This document shows, piece by piece, positions 36,886 to 46,748 of a stretch of DNA of 64,000 nt (within the stretch, counting starts at the first letter, position 1; the number at the start of each line of letters is the position of its first letter). The stretch spans positions 1,245,106 to 1,309,105 of the forward strand of contig NZ_KI519420.1 in NCBI RefSeq assembly GCF_000482465.1, written 5' to 3'. Position numbers and translations under genes: made by a program. The DNA comes from Runella limosa DSM 17973 (lineage in GTDB: Bacteria > Bacteroidota > Bacteroidia > Cytophagales > Spirosomataceae). The notes under the pieces were generated by a model. The model saw nothing but the letters and a program-made list of their open reading frames with translations, ran no database searches and was not told where the DNA came from.

Positions 36886-37290
36886 ATGAAAAAGGTTTTT
36901 TCACTATTCGTAGCAATTTTAGCATTTAGCGCAGTTAGCTTCGCCCAAAAAGGAGTAATCAAATTCGCTAAGAACGAAAATGATTTCGGTAAAATCGAGC
37001 AAGGAAAGCCAGTTACTTACGTATTTGAGTTCACAAACACAGGTACAGACCCAATCGTATTGGGTAACGTAGCGGCTTCTTGCGGATGTACAACTCCTGA
37101 GTGGACGCGTGAGCCAGTAATGCCAAACAAAAAAGGAACGGTAAAAGCTACGTTTAACGCTGGCGTGATGGGACCTTTCAACAAGACCGTGACTGTACCA
37201 AGCAACGCTGAAAACGGAACCGTTTACTTAACACTCAAAGGAGAGGTGGTTGCCAATAAAACAGCTGCCCCTGCGAAAAGCGGTAAATAA
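36886..37290 (+). CDS. Secreted DUF1573 protein
   Basis: 134 residues with a signal peptide (MKKVFSLFVAILAFSAVSFA-Q) and a single DUF1573/ASPM-like Ig domain (NDFGKIEQGKPVTYVFEFTN, SCGCTTPEWT). Such proteins are abundant in Bacteroidetes envelopes; function is unknown, though the CGC motif is constant in the family. Its strong leader and terminator suggest a well-expressed single gene. Confidence 0.92.
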   Translation: MKKVFSLFVAILAFSAVSFAQKGVIKFAKNENDFGKIEQGKPVTYVFEFTNTGTDPIVLGNVAASCGCTTPEWTREPVMPNKKGTVKATFNAGVMGPFNKTVTVPSNAENGTVYLTLKGEVVANKTAAPAKSGK

Positions 37291-37332
37291 TCGTCCTTGA
37301 AAGTGTTCTTCAAACGATAAACTTTCATTCCT

Positions 37333-37366
37333 AAAAAGGCTTTGGCTTGGCTGCCAAAGCCTTTTT
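37333..37366 (+). terminator. Terminator of the DUF1573 gene
   Basis: Stem AAAAAGGCTTTGGC/GCCAAAGCCTTTTT with a 6-nt loop and T-tract, 42 nt after the stop. Confidence 0.95.
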
Positions 37367-37377
37367 ATTTATATTTG
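37347..37377 (+). promoter_or_regulatory. Promoter of the serine hydrolase gene
   Basis: TTG (37347-37349), 20 nt, TATATTTG (37370-37377), a full match to the Bacteroidetes consensus. The -33 part lies inside the preceding terminator hairpin; the leader to the ATG at 37468 is about 85 nt. Confidence 0.55.
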
Positions 37378-37467
37378 CAATAGAACTGTGGGTAGAATAG
37401 TTGTGTGTAATGTATTGCGTACTTATTCTGCTCAATACATTTCCCTCTCTCGTTAACCCACTTTAGA

Positions 37468-38676
37468 ATGATTAGAACCATTGCATTTCTTGCCTTAGTG
37501 GTTGTTTTTTCCTGCAACAACACGAGCGATAATCAACACCAAGCGTCCCACCTTCACCACACATTAGTAGATTGTGCCTCGGACAAACCGCTTTCTCCCG
37601 AAAAACTGACCGAACTGCGCAAACGTATCAAAGCCGATGAAAAAGCTAGGCGTTTGGATTCGCTCTTTCAGCGAAAATTCAAGCTAGAACGGTTCAACGG
37701 AAATGTGCTCATTGCCCAACAAGGCGTTGTTTTGTATCGGAACTCTAACGGATACGCCCAAGTGGAGAAAAAAGACACCCTTCGACCTGATTCAAAGTTT
37801 CAGTTGGCGTCACTTTCAAAAACATTCACTGCGGTAGCTATTCTCAAACTTTATGAAGCGGGTAAGCTTAGTTTGGAAGATTCCGTCAAGAAATTTATTC
37901 CCCAGTTTCCGTATTCGGGTATCCAAGTCAAAAGCTTGCTTTCTCACCGTAGCGGTTTGCCCAATTATGCTTATGTACTCACCGACAGCGTGCGTAAACG
38001 CAATCCTTATCCGACCAACGATGACATCGTGCGCTGGTACTGCGCCGTAAAACCAAGACCTTATAATACCCCCAATACGTATTTTAGTTACAGCAATACC
38101 AATTACGCTTTGCTGGCCACCATTGTGGAAAAAGTGTCAGGAAAAACTTTTGAGGCGTTTCTTCATGACTCGATTTTTAAGCCCCTAGGCATGAAAAATA
38201 CGTGGCTTGTCACAACTCAAAACGATTCCCTAAACCAGTTGCGCACCGCAGGCTATCAGCACAATCGCCGCTTGCCAAAAGACAATTTTGACGATGTCGT
38301 GGGTGACAAAGGAGTCTATTCTACCATGGATGATATTTTTCGCTGGTATGCAGGTTTGAGCGGAGGCTGTGTGTTGCGCCCCGAAACGTTGAAAGAAGCT
38401 TTCACGCCTCGTAGTTTTGAGAAAAGAGGCATCCGAAACTACGGCTATGGCTTTCGGATGCACGTGGACGAAGCAACGAAACAACCCAAATATGTCTATC
38501 ATACGGGTTGGTGGAAAGGCTACAATACCTTGATGTGGTTTAGCCCAAAAGACAAATTTGTCATCATCCTCCTGAGCAACCGCTACAATCGAAGCATTTA
38601 CCAAATCAAACCTATTTTGCAGATTTTGGAAGGAAAAGGCGAAGTCGATGCTGAAATTGAGGAGGGGATGTTTTGA
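37468..38676 (+). CDS. Beta-lactamase-family serine hydrolase lipoprotein
   Basis: 402 residues. A lipobox (VVVFSCNN) is followed by a class C/PBP-like transpeptidase fold with the catalytic tetrad SLSK (Ser115, Lys118), YSN (Tyr208-Asn210) and HTG in YHTGWWKGYN in place of KTG. It probably acts in the periplasm as an esterase or D-Ala-D-Ala peptidase; an actual beta-lactamase is less likely. Monocistronic, facing the amidase gene. Confidence 0.9.
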   Translation: MIRTIAFLALVVVFSCNNTSDNQHQASHLHHTLVDCASDKPLSPEKLTELRKRIKADEKARRLDSLFQRKFKLERFNGNVLIAQQGVVLYRNSNGYAQVEKKDTLRPDSKFQLASLSKTFTAVAILKLYEAGKLSLEDSVKKFIPQFPYSGIQVKSLLSHRSGLPNYAYVLTDSVRKRNPYPTNDDIVRWYCAVKPRPYNTPNTYFSYSNTNYALLATIVEKVSGKTFEAFLHDSIFKPLGMKNTWLVTTQNDSLNQLRTAGYQHNRRLPKDNFDDVVGDKGVYSTMDDIFRWYAGLSGGCVLRPETLKEAFTPRSFEKRGIRNYGYGFRMHVDEATKQPKYVYHTGWWKGYNTLMWFSPKDKFVIILLSNRYNRSIYQIKPILQILEGKGEVDAEIEEGMF

Positions 38677-38732
38677 GAAAAAGGGAGAATAGGTGGCTCC
38701 TCACGAACCACCTATTCTAATAATATACGAAT

Positions 38733-39602
38733 TTACTCGTCAATCAAGCGCTTTGTAATTGGTTGATAACTGTCGATGCGGCGGTCGCGGAGGTAAGGCC
38801 AGGTGGTGCGATAATACTCCGTTTTGTCCAAATCGAGTTCAATTACCTTCGTTTCTTCTTGGTCGTGAGAAGCCAAGTACATCAGACTTCCGAAAGGATT
38901 GGAAACAAACGAACCTCCCCAAAACTGCTGATCGGCTTCGCGCCCTACGCGATTGACCGAAACGACATATACGCCGTTGGCAACGGAATGGCTTCGCTGA
39001 ATGGTTTGCCAGGCATTGTATTGTTCTTGGCTAATGGCAGGGTCTTGTTCGTTGACATCCCAGCCAATGGCTGTTGGGTAAAACAAAATTTCCGCCCCCA
39101 TCAAACTCGTGATACGGGCTGCTTCGGGATACCATTGGTCCCAACAAATAAGTACGCCCAATTTTCCAAATTTGGTTTGAAACACTTTATACCCCAAATC
39201 GCCTGGGGTAAAATAGAACTTCTCGTAGTAGCCTGGGTCATCGGGAATGTGCATTTTTCGGTATTTTCCCAAATAACTTCCGTCGGCGTCCAGAACGGCG
39301 GTGGTGTTGTGGTATAAACCTGGCGCTCGTTTTTCAAATAAGGAAGCGATAATCACAATACCGAGTTCTTTGGCTAATTCGCTAAGAACGTCGGTGGTAG
39401 GTCCTGGGATGGCTTCGCCGAGGCTAAAATTGGCGTGGTCTTCTACGTCACAGAAATAGAGCGACTTAAACAATTCTTGAAGGCAAACGATTTGAGCACC
39501 TTGCGCAGCGGCCTCGCGGGTTTTGGCGATGGCTTTCGCTAAATTATCGTTGACATCGGCGGTACAGCTCATTTGTACCAAACCTACTTTTACGTTTCGC
39601 AT
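38733..39602 (-). CDS. aguB: N-carbamoylputrescine amidase
   Basis: 289-residue nitrilase-superfamily hydrolase that converts N-carbamoylputrescine to putrescine, CO2 and ammonia. The catalytic triad is Glu43 (CLQELF), Lys116 (KYRKMHIPDD) and Cys153 (LICWDQWYPEA), and the overall sequence is close to AguB (GYYEKFYFTPGD, RIDSYQPITKRL). The usual partner agmatine deiminase (AguA) is not in the window. Ends with the stop at 38733. Confidence 0.92.
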   Translation of the reverse strand: MRNVKVGLVQMSCTADVNDNLAKAIAKTREAAAQGAQIVCLQELFKSLYFCDVEDHANFSLGEAIPGPTTDVLSELAKELGIVIIASLFEKRAPGLYHNTTAVLDADGSYLGKYRKMHIPDDPGYYEKFYFTPGDLGYKVFQTKFGKLGVLICWDQWYPEAARITSLMGAEILFYPTAIGWDVNEQDPAISQEQYNAWQTIQRSHSVANGVYVVSVNRVGREADQQFWGGSFVSNPFGSLMYLASHDQEETKVIELDLDKTEYYRTTWPYLRDRRIDSYQPITKRLIDE

Positions 39603-39731
39603 TTGAAAATGATTTTAGACCGCAAAAATAATGGGTAGCTAGGTATCTACAACCTGAAAGGGATTTTTGTCAATTTTTTATAAGTCTTCAAAAGTCTGTA
39701 CTTTCGGACAAAAATCAACAAACCCTTCATT

Positions 39732-41951
39732 ATGCGTTTATTTACTAACCTAACAAGCGCTTTTCTACACTGCGCTCTTTTGATAAGTATATCGTTTGGG
39801 AGCGTGGCCCAAACCAAAGAAAAAGTGGTCGCTTCTGACCTCACTCGCATCAAACAACTGGGCAACGTCGCGATTTCGCCCGATGGAAAACGTATCGTTT
39901 ACAACGTAAATACCATTGAACCTAACGCTGATGGCAGCGATTATGACTACAAATTGCACATTTGGGTGGCAGATGCAGACGGGAAAACAGCGCCTCGTGC
40001 CCTCACCCGTGGCAGCGAAAGCGCCGTGGGACCTGTTTGGAGCCCCGATGGAAAAAGTATTGCTTTTACCCGAAGCGTAAAGGGGAAATCTCAGATTTTC
40101 GTGATGCCACTGGATGGAGGGGAAGCGTGGCAGTTGACGGACTACAAGCATGGAGCAGGCGGGCCGCAGTTTTCACCCGATGGCGCTAAAGTTTTGTTTT
40201 CGACCTCAGTAAACTTTGCTACTTTGATGACAGATTCGATTCTGAACCCGTCAAAAGGTGGGCCTGCATGGAGTTTGGAAAAAGCAGGTTTTTTGAAAAA
40301 CGAACAACTCAAGAAAAACACCGCTAAACCTAATCCTGATGGTACAATTGAAGAAATCAGAGCGTATCTTGACAAAGATGTGGAGGATAAAAAAGCAAAA
40401 GTAATCAACCGCCTCAATTTCCAAGGGGAAGCCTCAGCGGGTCAGGAGTTGAGCTTTTCGCATCTGTTGGTGATTGACGTAAAAGAAGGAGCAAAGCCAT
40501 TGCCGTTGACGAAAGGGTTTTATTCTTACAGCTCAGGCGCATGGTCGGGTGATGGAAAACAAATTTGGTTTGCCACGCGTACCGATACGCTGATTCACCC
40601 CGACCGCGACTTGGCAAACCGCATTTGTGTGATGAATGCTGACGGAAGTGGTGTTCGTACTGTTTTGACGGACAAAGCCCGTAGTTTTGGACAGCCTACG
40701 CCTTCGCCTGATGGACAGTGGTTGGCGTTTACAACGTCGCAAGCAGCTATAAAATCAGGTACGCTTGACCAATTCCATTTAGGCTTTTTGAACTTAAAAA
40801 ATGCGGGTGCTACTTTCAGTATCAATCCCTTCGACCGTTCGCCAGGCAATTTGAAATGGGTGACGCTGACATTCCCCAAAAACAAAAAAGAAGTAGGCAA
40901 AGTCGAGTACGTTTACTTTACAGCCTCGTCAAACGGCGGAGCGCCGTTGTATCGTGCGGTGCCTACGGTAGATAAAGTAGAGCAACTTTCTGACTATGAC
41001 ACAGGGGTAACTGATTTTGACGTACAGCCCAATCAAGTAGTTTTTGCCAAAACTGAAATTATGAATCCATCCGAGTTGTATCGTGCGGATGTGTTGATGA
41101 AAAATGCTCAAAAACTGTCTTCTCATAACGATTGGGTTGCCAAAAAAGCCTTGAGTATTCCGACCAAACATACGTTTACGAACTCGAAAGGCCAGACGGT
41201 GGAGTACTGGATTATGAAGCCAACGGTGGTGGAAGCGGGTAAAAAGTACCCTTTATTGCTCAACATGCACGGTGGTCCAACCGCCATGTGGGGGCCAGGC
41301 GAAGGCTCTATGTGGCATGAGTTTCAGTATTTCTGTGCCCAAGGTTACGGAGTTGTTTATGCCAACCCTCGCGGTTCGGGAGGCTACGGCGTAGAGTTTA
41401 TGCGCGCCAATTACCGTGATTGGGGAACAGGCCCTGCCGAAGACGTATTGCGGGCTTGTTCGGAAGCAGCCAAAGAATCATGGGCTGATACGTCGCGTCA
41501 GGTGATTACGGGAGGTTCGTATGCGGGCTATTTGACGGCTTGGGTTATTGCGCACGACCAACGTTTTAAGGCGGCTTTTGCGCAGCGCGGTGTGTATGAT
41601 TTGACGACTTTTATGGGCGAAGGAAACGCGTGGCGTTTGGTGCCTAATTATTTTGGAGGCTACCCGTGGGAGGCCGAAACCAAGGCGTCGATGGATGCGA
41701 ATTCACCTTATACCTTTGTGGATAAAATAAAAACACCGTTTCTGATTAAACACGGTGAAAACGACTTGCGCACGGGCGTGATTCAAAGTGAGATGATGTA
41801 CAAGTCGTTGAAAATCATGGGGAAAGAAGTCGAGTATGTGCGTATGCCAGGCGGGACGCATGAATTGAGCCGTAGCGGAAATCCTCGTCAGCGCATCGAC
41901 CGTATGTTGCGGATTTATGAGTTTTTTGAGCGGTATGTTGGGAAGAAGTAA
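39732..41951 (+). CDS. Secreted S9-family (prolyl oligopeptidase-type) peptidase
   Basis: 739 residues. A signal peptide ends at SVA-Q. Residues about 30-480 form a beta-propeller of PD40/WD40-like repeats (ISPDGKRIVYN, WSPDGKSIAFT, FSPDGAKVLFS). A C-terminal alpha/beta hydrolase has the nucleophile Ser596 (GGSYAGYLTAW), Asp near 676 (HGENDLRTG) and His near 709 (GGTHELSRSG). It is likely an exported acyl-aminoacyl or dipeptidyl peptidase. ATG 39732 gives the signal peptide. Confidence 0.92.
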   Translation: MRLFTNLTSAFLHCALLISISFGSVAQTKEKVVASDLTRIKQLGNVAISPDGKRIVYNVNTIEPNADGSDYDYKLHIWVADADGKTAPRALTRGSESAVGPVWSPDGKSIAFTRSVKGKSQIFVMPLDGGEAWQLTDYKHGAGGPQFSPDGAKVLFSTSVNFATLMTDSILNPSKGGPAWSLEKAGFLKNEQLKKNTAKPNPDGTIEEIRAYLDKDVEDKKAKVINRLNFQGEASAGQELSFSHLLVIDVKEGAKPLPLTKGFYSYSSGAWSGDGKQIWFATRTDTLIHPDRDLANRICVMNADGSGVRTVLTDKARSFGQPTPSPDGQWLAFTTSQAAIKSGTLDQFHLGFLNLKNAGATFSINPFDRSPGNLKWVTLTFPKNKKEVGKVEYVYFTASSNGGAPLYRAVPTVDKVEQLSDYDTGVTDFDVQPNQVVFAKTEIMNPSELYRADVLMKNAQKLSSHNDWVAKKALSIPTKHTFTNSKGQTVEYWIMKPTVVEAGKKYPLLLNMHGGPTAMWGPGEGSMWHEFQYFCAQGYGVVYANPRGSGGYGVEFMRANYRDWGTGPAEDVLRACSEAAKESWADTSRQVITGGSYAGYLTAWVIAHDQRFKAAFAQRGVYDLTTFMGEGNAWRLVPNYFGGYPWEAETKASMDANSPYTFVDKIKTPFLIKHGENDLRTGVIQSEMMYKSLKIMGKEVEYVRMPGGTHELSRSGNPRQRIDRMLRIYEFFERYVGKK

Positions 41952-41990
41952 AAATACTTCCACGACTGCCTTTTGAAGATTAAAAAGAAA

Positions 41991-42032
41991 ACCCATTGAA
42001 GTGTGATGATTTTGCTGTCAACTTCAATGGGT
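41991..42032 (+). terminator. Hairpin between peptidase and isomerase genes
   Basis: Perfect 12-bp stem ACCCATTGAAGT/ACTTCAATGGGT with an 18-nt loop and no T-run. Possibly a terminator or processing site. Confidence 0.5.
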
Positions 42033-42069
42033 ACGTATAAATAATTACAAACCCTTTTAAACTAATTAC

Positions 42070-43008
42070 ATGAATAATCGTCGCTCGTTTATCAAGCAAT
42101 TAGGGGCTGTGGCAGGGGCTGCAGCGCTTGCTCCTGAAGTGTTGGCCTTTGAGCCCCAGAAAAAATTATGGTTTGAGATTTCATTAGCGGAGTGGTCGTT
42201 GCACAAAGCCATTTTTAATGAGAAAAAACTGACCAACTTAGACTTTCCCGTGGTAGCTCGTAAAGAATTCGGGATTGGAATTGTGGAGTACGTCAATCAA
42301 ATGTTTAAGGACAAAGCCAAAGACACTGCCTATCTGAACGAACTTTTGATGCGTTGCAAAGACAACGACATCAAAAACCACCTCATTATGATTGACGGCG
42401 AAGGTGGCCTGGCCGAAACGGATGATGCAACGCGTAATAAGGCCGTTGATAACCACAAAAAATGGGTAGAATGTGCCAAATACTTGGGTTGTAAGACGAT
42501 TCGGGTAAACTCATTTGGCCGTGGTACAGCCGAGGAGGTAGCCAAAGCTGCCGTTGACGGATTGGGTAAATTGGGTGAATTTGCCGCTCCTGTGGGCATC
42601 AACGTGATTGTGGAGAACCACGGAGGTTTTTCTTCTGATGGGAAGTGGTTGTCGGGAGTAATGAAGCAAGTGAACATGAAAAACGTAGGTACCCTTCCTG
42701 ATTTTGGCAACTTCTGCATTAAGCGCAGTACAGGTGGTGAGTGGGGTGGAAGCTGCACCGAAGAATACGACCGTTATTTGGGCGTAAAAGAGTTGATGCC
42801 ATTTGCCAAAGGTGTAAGTGCCAAAACCAACGATTTTGATGCCAATGGCAATGAAGCGAAAATGGATTACGCGAAGCTTCTCAAAATTGTGAAAGACGCG
42901 GGCTTCCGTGGCATTGTAGGTATCGAATACGAAGGAAACGTAACGTCAGAATACGACGGCATCAAAGCCACAAAGAAACTTCTTGAGCGCGTAGGCGCAA
43001 GTGTTTAA
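42070..43008 (+). CDS. Tat-exported sugar-phosphate isomerase/epimerase-like TIM barrel
   Basis: 312 residues. A twin-arginine signal ([20 protein letters not shown]) precedes an AP-endonuclease-2/xylose-isomerase-like TIM barrel. Candidate metal and substrate residues are in [22 protein letters not shown] and GIEYEGN. Similar proteins in Cytophagales are annotated as hydroxypyruvate isomerase or myo-inositol catabolism-like; the exact reaction cannot be told. Tat export suggests a folded, cofactor-bearing periplasmic enzyme. Confidence 0.85.
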   Translation: MNNRRSFIKQLGAVAGAAALAPEVLAFEPQKKLWFEISLAEWSLHKAIFNEKKLTNLDFPVVARKEFGIGIVEYVNQMFKDKAKDTAYLNELLMRCKDNDIKNHLIMIDGEGGLAETDDATRNKAVDNHKKWVECAKYLGCKTIRVNSFGRGTAEEVAKAAVDGLGKLGEFAAPVGINVIVENHGGFSSDGKWLSGVMKQVNMKNVGTLPDFGNFCIKRSTGGEWGGSCTEEYDRYLGVKELMPFAKGVSAKTNDFDANGNEAKMDYAKLLKIVKDAGFRGIVGIEYEGNVTSEYDGIKATKKLLERVGASV

Positions 43009-43012
43009 GGGA

Positions 43013-43085
43013 ATGTCGAGGGTAGAATGCAGAATGTCGAATGGGGTATTCTTGTTCGACATTTTGCATTCTACACTCGACATTT
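43013..43085. repeat. Large imperfect palindrome (cruciform)
   Basis: 30-nt arms beginning AATGTCGAGGGTAGAATG and ending CATTCTACACTCGACATT, with two mismatches and a 13-nt loop. The same arm recurs inverted at 43207-43224 (CATTCTACCCTCGACATT, 18-bp perfect), so the whole intergenic region is bracketed. Confidence 0.8.
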
Positions 43086-43172
43086 TGCTGAGGGTTTCTC
43101 AAAACCCGACTTTATTGCGAGCGTCGGGGTATAAGTGCCCCGACGTATAGTGCTAAGATGCGGAATAAAAAC

Positions 43173-43190
43173 TCGGGTTGTGAGCAACCC
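43173..43190. repeat. GTTGTGAGCAAC palindrome, copy
   Basis: TCGGGTTGTGAGCAACCC; the same unit occurs three times at 47330-47415. A dispersed palindromic (REP-like) repeat. Confidence 0.65.
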
Positions 43191-43206
43191 TTTGCATTTC
43201 ATTCGA

Positions 43207-43224
43207 CATTCTACCCTCGACATT
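43207..43224. repeat. Inverted copy of the cruciform arm
   Basis: CATTCTACCCTCGACATT is the exact reverse complement of 43013-43030, placed just before the stop of the antiporter gene. Confidence 0.75.
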
Positions 43225-43230
43225 CTAAAC

Positions 43231-44400
43231 TTATTTTTCTTCCTTCTTATGTAACATCAAGCCTGCCATCATAATGAGGGCAGTGAGAATAATGATTTGA
43301 ATAATCAGAGATTTGTTGATTAGGGGAATGATTTGAGTGGCAGGAATGCTCAAAAAAAGAAGAATGGTGATCAAACCACGCGGCGCGACAAACACCAAAG
43401 GCGAAAGTGGAATACCGTATATTTTTAGGGCAGCGGCTCGGGCGACAAAAATCCCCGCAACGATACCAATTGCCCAGACAAAGGTATTGGGGTTAAAAAT
43501 TTCGGCACTTTCCATTAGGTAACCAAACAATAAAAAGAATAAAACCCGAATCACAAACGTCGCTTCTATGACAATTTCCTTGAACTTCGCAACTTCACGG
43601 TCAAGCACGTTGGGTTTAAGCTTCTCTATCCAGCCAAATCGCTTGATTTCGTCTAAATTCCCCAGAAACAATCCAAAAATAAGAATAAAAATTAGGGCAG
43701 GAAGGTGATAAATTTTTGAAACATTATAAATCAAAATGATGAGCAGAATAATGGGCGCAAACTTGATGTGGTGGTCGATTTTGCTCAATAAGTAGGACAG
43801 CGCTCCCGTAGCTATAAAGGAAATGAGAATAATGGCCAGCAACTGACCAATAAATTGCGTAAGCGAGCTAAAGCCGAAGGTTTCGTTGAAGGCTACAAAA
43901 TTAAAAAATACCACGCCCAAAATGTCGGAAAGGCTACTTTCATAAATGACAAATTCTTTTTGGGTATTCGGTAAATTTTTGACGCTCGGAATGGCAATGG
44001 CGCTACTAATGACGCACAACGGAAGGACGTTTAATAGGGTATCCTTAAAAGATGTACCACCCCAATAGACAAAAGCGGCAGTCGCGCCAATGGCTAAAAC
44101 CACCATAGGAAGCAGTGCTACCATGAATGATTCTTTGACAGACCCAAGTTTTGAACCATTGAGTTGTAATTCCAGTGAACCTTCTAAGACAATAAGAATT
44201 AGTCCAATAGTCCCCAAAATTGGGAGTACAGGTGTGAGATTTGGAATAAAAAGCCCCGTTGATATCGAAAGCTGACGAACTCCCCAACCCATGAGGAGCA
44301 ATAAAATAACGGATGGTATTTTGGTTTTTGAAGAGGTAATGTCAAAAATATAGGCAGCTAAGATTAATAGACAAATGGTGATAATAATCGCGGTTGTCAT
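43231..44400 (-). CDS. Cation:proton antiporter (CPA family)
   Basis: 389-residue membrane protein with about 11-12 hydrophobic segments, like Na+(K+)/H+ exchangers. Family features are LILIVLEGSLELQ in an early helix, the pore-region ESSLSDILGVVFFN (ND motif as SD), and APRGLITILLFLSIP near the C-terminus. There is no cytoplasmic TrkA domain. ATG 44400 chosen; an in-frame ATG 24 nt upstream (44424) would add MFSQPFST. The ion specificity is unknown. Confidence 0.88.
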   Translation of the reverse strand: MTTAIIITICLLILAAYIFDITSSKTKIPSVILLLLMGWGVRQLSISTGLFIPNLTPVLPILGTIGLILIVLEGSLELQLNGSKLGSVKESFMVALLPMVVLAIGATAAFVYWGGTSFKDTLLNVLPLCVISSAIAIPSVKNLPNTQKEFVIYESSLSDILGVVFFNFVAFNETFGFSSLTQFIGQLLAIILISFIATGALSYLLSKIDHHIKFAPIILLIILIYNVSKIYHLPALIFILIFGLFLGNLDEIKRFGWIEKLKPNVLDREVAKFKEIVIEATFVIRVLFFLLFGYLMESAEIFNPNTFVWAIGIVAGIFVARAAALKIYGIPLSPLVFVAPRGLITILLFLSIPATQIIPLINKSLIIQIIILTALIMMAGLMLHKKEEK

Positions 44401-44453
44401 AGTAGAAAATGGTTGGGAGAACAAGCAATAATAACTAAACCTCTGAAAAAAAC

Positions 44454-44486
44454 AAAGGGTTAGGACTTTTGCAGCCCTAACCCTTT
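44454..44486 (-). terminator. Terminator of the HtrA gene
   Basis: 11-bp stem AAAGGGTTAGG/CCTAACCCTTT. On the reverse strand it is followed by GTTTTTTTC, 18 nt after the stop at 44504. Confidence 0.9.
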
Positions 44487-44503
44487 AAGTGATAAATCAA
44501 AGA

Positions 44504-46006
44504 TTATAAATTAAATCCGAACGAGTAAACGTCTTCAGGATAATCGAGATACAAGCCTTCCATTTGTACACGTCCTCCGTTTTTGTCTGCCAAGGCCGCT
44601 TTCAGTTCTTTTACCGAACGAACGGGTTTGTCATTGACTTTCGTAATCACAAAACCTTCTTCTACACCTACTCGGGCAAGTTTTCCGCCTTGCATAGCCG
44701 TTACTTTTACCCCGCCACTGATGTTGGCACGTTGAAGACGTTGTACTTCGCGTGAGTTGAGGTCGCCAAATTGAGCACCAAGCGAACCAAGGGCTGCATC
44801 TGCTTCATCGGTTTTGATGATTTCTTTTCCACCTTCACGGTTACGAAGAATCACACTATAATCTTTCACCGAACCATTGCGGTTAACGGTCAAGTTGACG
44901 GCTTCACCTGGGCGCTTACGAGCCACAAGTTCGCGGAATTTAGGGTCAGAGTCCACCTCAATGCCATCGACTTTTGTGATAACGTCACCTACTTTTAAGC
45001 CAGCATCTTTGGCGGCACTACTGCCATCGCCAAATCCTTTGACATAAATTCCCGTTGCTACTCTAACGTCGTACTGGTCAGCTTTTTTGCTGTCGAGTTC
45101 GTCAGGGATGATACCAATGTATCCACGTTGAACCCCACCGAACTTAATAATATCGCTTGATACTTTCTTCACCAAACTAGCAGGTACGGCAAACGCATAG
45201 CCTGCGTAGCTTCCTGTCGGGCTGGCAATGGCGGTATTGATACCCACCAATTCACCTTTGAGGTTTACCAGTGCACCTCCTGAGTTACCAGGGTTAACAA
45301 CAGCATCGGTTTGAATAAACGACTCAAGTGGTGTGTCACCTCCTTGGCGGTTAGCCGATTGGCGTTGGTTCAGAATTCCAATTCCACGACCTTTGGCACT
45401 GACAATGCCCGCCGTGACGGTTGATTCCAAGTTGAAGGGGTTTCCTACGGCTACTACCCATTCACCCACTTTGATGGCGTCGGAGTTGCCAAACGCAAGC
45501 GAAGGAAGGTCTTTGGCAGGGATTTGAATGACCGCAATGTCCGTAGAAGGGTCAGTCCCAATCACTTTGGCTTTGTAGGTGCGCTTGTTCGACATTACTA
45601 CTTCGAGTTCTTCGGCACCTTCTACCACGTGGTTATTGGTGACAATAAACCCGTCGGCGCTAACGATGACCCCCGAGCCTGATGACTCTTGCTTTTGAGG
45701 CCCGCCACGGCGAAAACCGAAGTCTTCTCCAAAGAAATCGAACAAATCCATGCCTCTTTGCTGGGCTTGACGCATGGCCGATGCTTTGATGTGAACGACC
45801 GCAGGCGTTGAAACTTCGGCCGCATAGGTAAAATCAACGGCTGCCCCCGCAGGAGGAGCCGAAGTGAAGCGCGCCAATGGGCTGTCGGCTTCTTTGAAAA
45901 TAACGTCTTTGGTATCGTCAAGACCTCCAATAAGCTTGTAACCTCCGATGGTCGCTGCACTTGAAATAAGTCCAACCAATGCCAATGATTTCCAATTCTG
46001 ATTCAT
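44504..46006 (-). CDS. DegP/HtrA-type periplasmic serine protease
   Basis: 500 residues. An N-terminal membrane or signal segment is followed by a trypsin-like domain with the triad His about 125 (VTNNHVVEG), Asp about 155 (STDIAVIQI) and Ser about 241 (NPGNSGGAL), then two PDZ domains (about 290-390 and 410-490). It degrades or refolds misfolded envelope proteins. I chose ATG 46006 (MNQNWKSLALVGLI), which gives a normal signal; the longer frame back to 46099 starts with TTG. Confidence 0.93.
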   Translation of the reverse strand: MNQNWKSLALVGLISSAATIGGYKLIGGLDDTKDVIFKEADSPLARFTSAPPAGAAVDFTYAAEVSTPAVVHIKASAMRQAQQRGMDLFDFFGEDFGFRRGGPQKQESSGSGVIVSADGFIVTNNHVVEGAEELEVVMSNKRTYKAKVIGTDPSTDIAVIQIPAKDLPSLAFGNSDAIKVGEWVVAVGNPFNLESTVTAGIVSAKGRGIGILNQRQSANRQGGDTPLESFIQTDAVVNPGNSGGALVNLKGELVGINTAIASPTGSYAGYAFAVPASLVKKVSSDIIKFGGVQRGYIGIIPDELDSKKADQYDVRVATGIYVKGFGDGSSAAKDAGLKVGDVITKVDGIEVDSDPKFRELVARKRPGEAVNLTVNRNGSVKDYSVILRNREGGKEIIKTDEADAALGSLGAQFGDLNSREVQRLQRANISGGVKVTAMQGGKLARVGVEEGFVITKVNDKPVRSVKELKAALADKNGGRVQMEGLYLDYPEDVYSFGFNL

Positions 46007-46251
46007 GACTTTTATGAGCTTTTGGTTATGGTTTTTTTGAGTGATTGCTTGTAAAAAAAGTACCGAGATAACGCGTTTTAAAAGCATTCCGTGCCCCAAT
46101 TTCTAACTTTTAACAATATTTAACAAGACATTGTTTGGAGAACACTTTCTTCTATAAAATAATAATGCGAGCGGGCGAAAACTGTCAAAATGTCATTCTG
46201 TTGGGGTGGCTTTTCAACATTTTTCCCCAAAGAGGCTGACGAATTTTCTGC

Positions 46252-46259
46252 TATATTTG
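46252..46259 (+). promoter_or_regulatory. -7 element of the ruvX-def operon
   Basis: TATATTTG matches TAnnTTTG 70 nt before the ruvX ATG. No clear -33 element. Confidence 0.45.
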
Positions 46260-46329
46260 CAGCTTAATTGATTCGTAAACCTTATAGGTTTTAAAAACTT
46301 ATAAGATTTCGATTAGAAACAACGAATAA

Positions 46330-46743
46330 ATGGCGCGAATCATTGCGATTGATTACGGAACCAAACGAACGGGTATTGCGGTAACAGACCCGTTGCAGAT
46401 CATTGCAACGGCGCTTGATACAGTTCGCTCGCACGAATTAATCGACTTCTTAAAGCGTTACACTGCCGCAGAAGCCGTGGAGTCGTTTGTGGTAGGAATG
46501 CCCCGAAAATTAGACAACACCGATACCAACAACACGCCGCACGTGAAGGGCTTTATAAAACAACTCAAAAAAGCTTTTCCCGAAACACCCGTTTACGAAC
46601 ACGACGAGCGTTTTACCAGCAGTATGGCACTCCAAACGATGATTTCGATGGGAACCAAAAAAAGCGACCGTCAGGATAAATCCAACATCGACAAAATGAG
46701 CGCGACCATCATTTTACAATCGTATTTAACCACGAAAAAATAA
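46330..46743 (+). CDS. ruvX: Holliday junction resolvase-like protein RuvX/YqgF
   Basis: 137-residue RNase H-fold nuclease (YqgF family) acting in Holliday junction or 16S rRNA 5'-end processing. Key marks are AIDYGTKRTGIAVTD near the N-terminus, VVGMPRKLD, and YEHDERFTSSMA with the family DERFT motif, ending DKMSATIILQSYL. It is 5 nt before the deformylase gene, a pairing frequent in Bacteroidetes. Confidence 0.95.
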   Translation: MARIIAIDYGTKRTGIAVTDPLQIIATALDTVRSHELIDFLKRYTAAEAVESFVVGMPRKLDNTDTNNTPHVKGFIKQLKKAFPETPVYEHDERFTSSMALQTMISMGTKKSDRQDKSNIDKMSATIILQSYLTTKK

Positions 46744-46748
46744 TTTCC

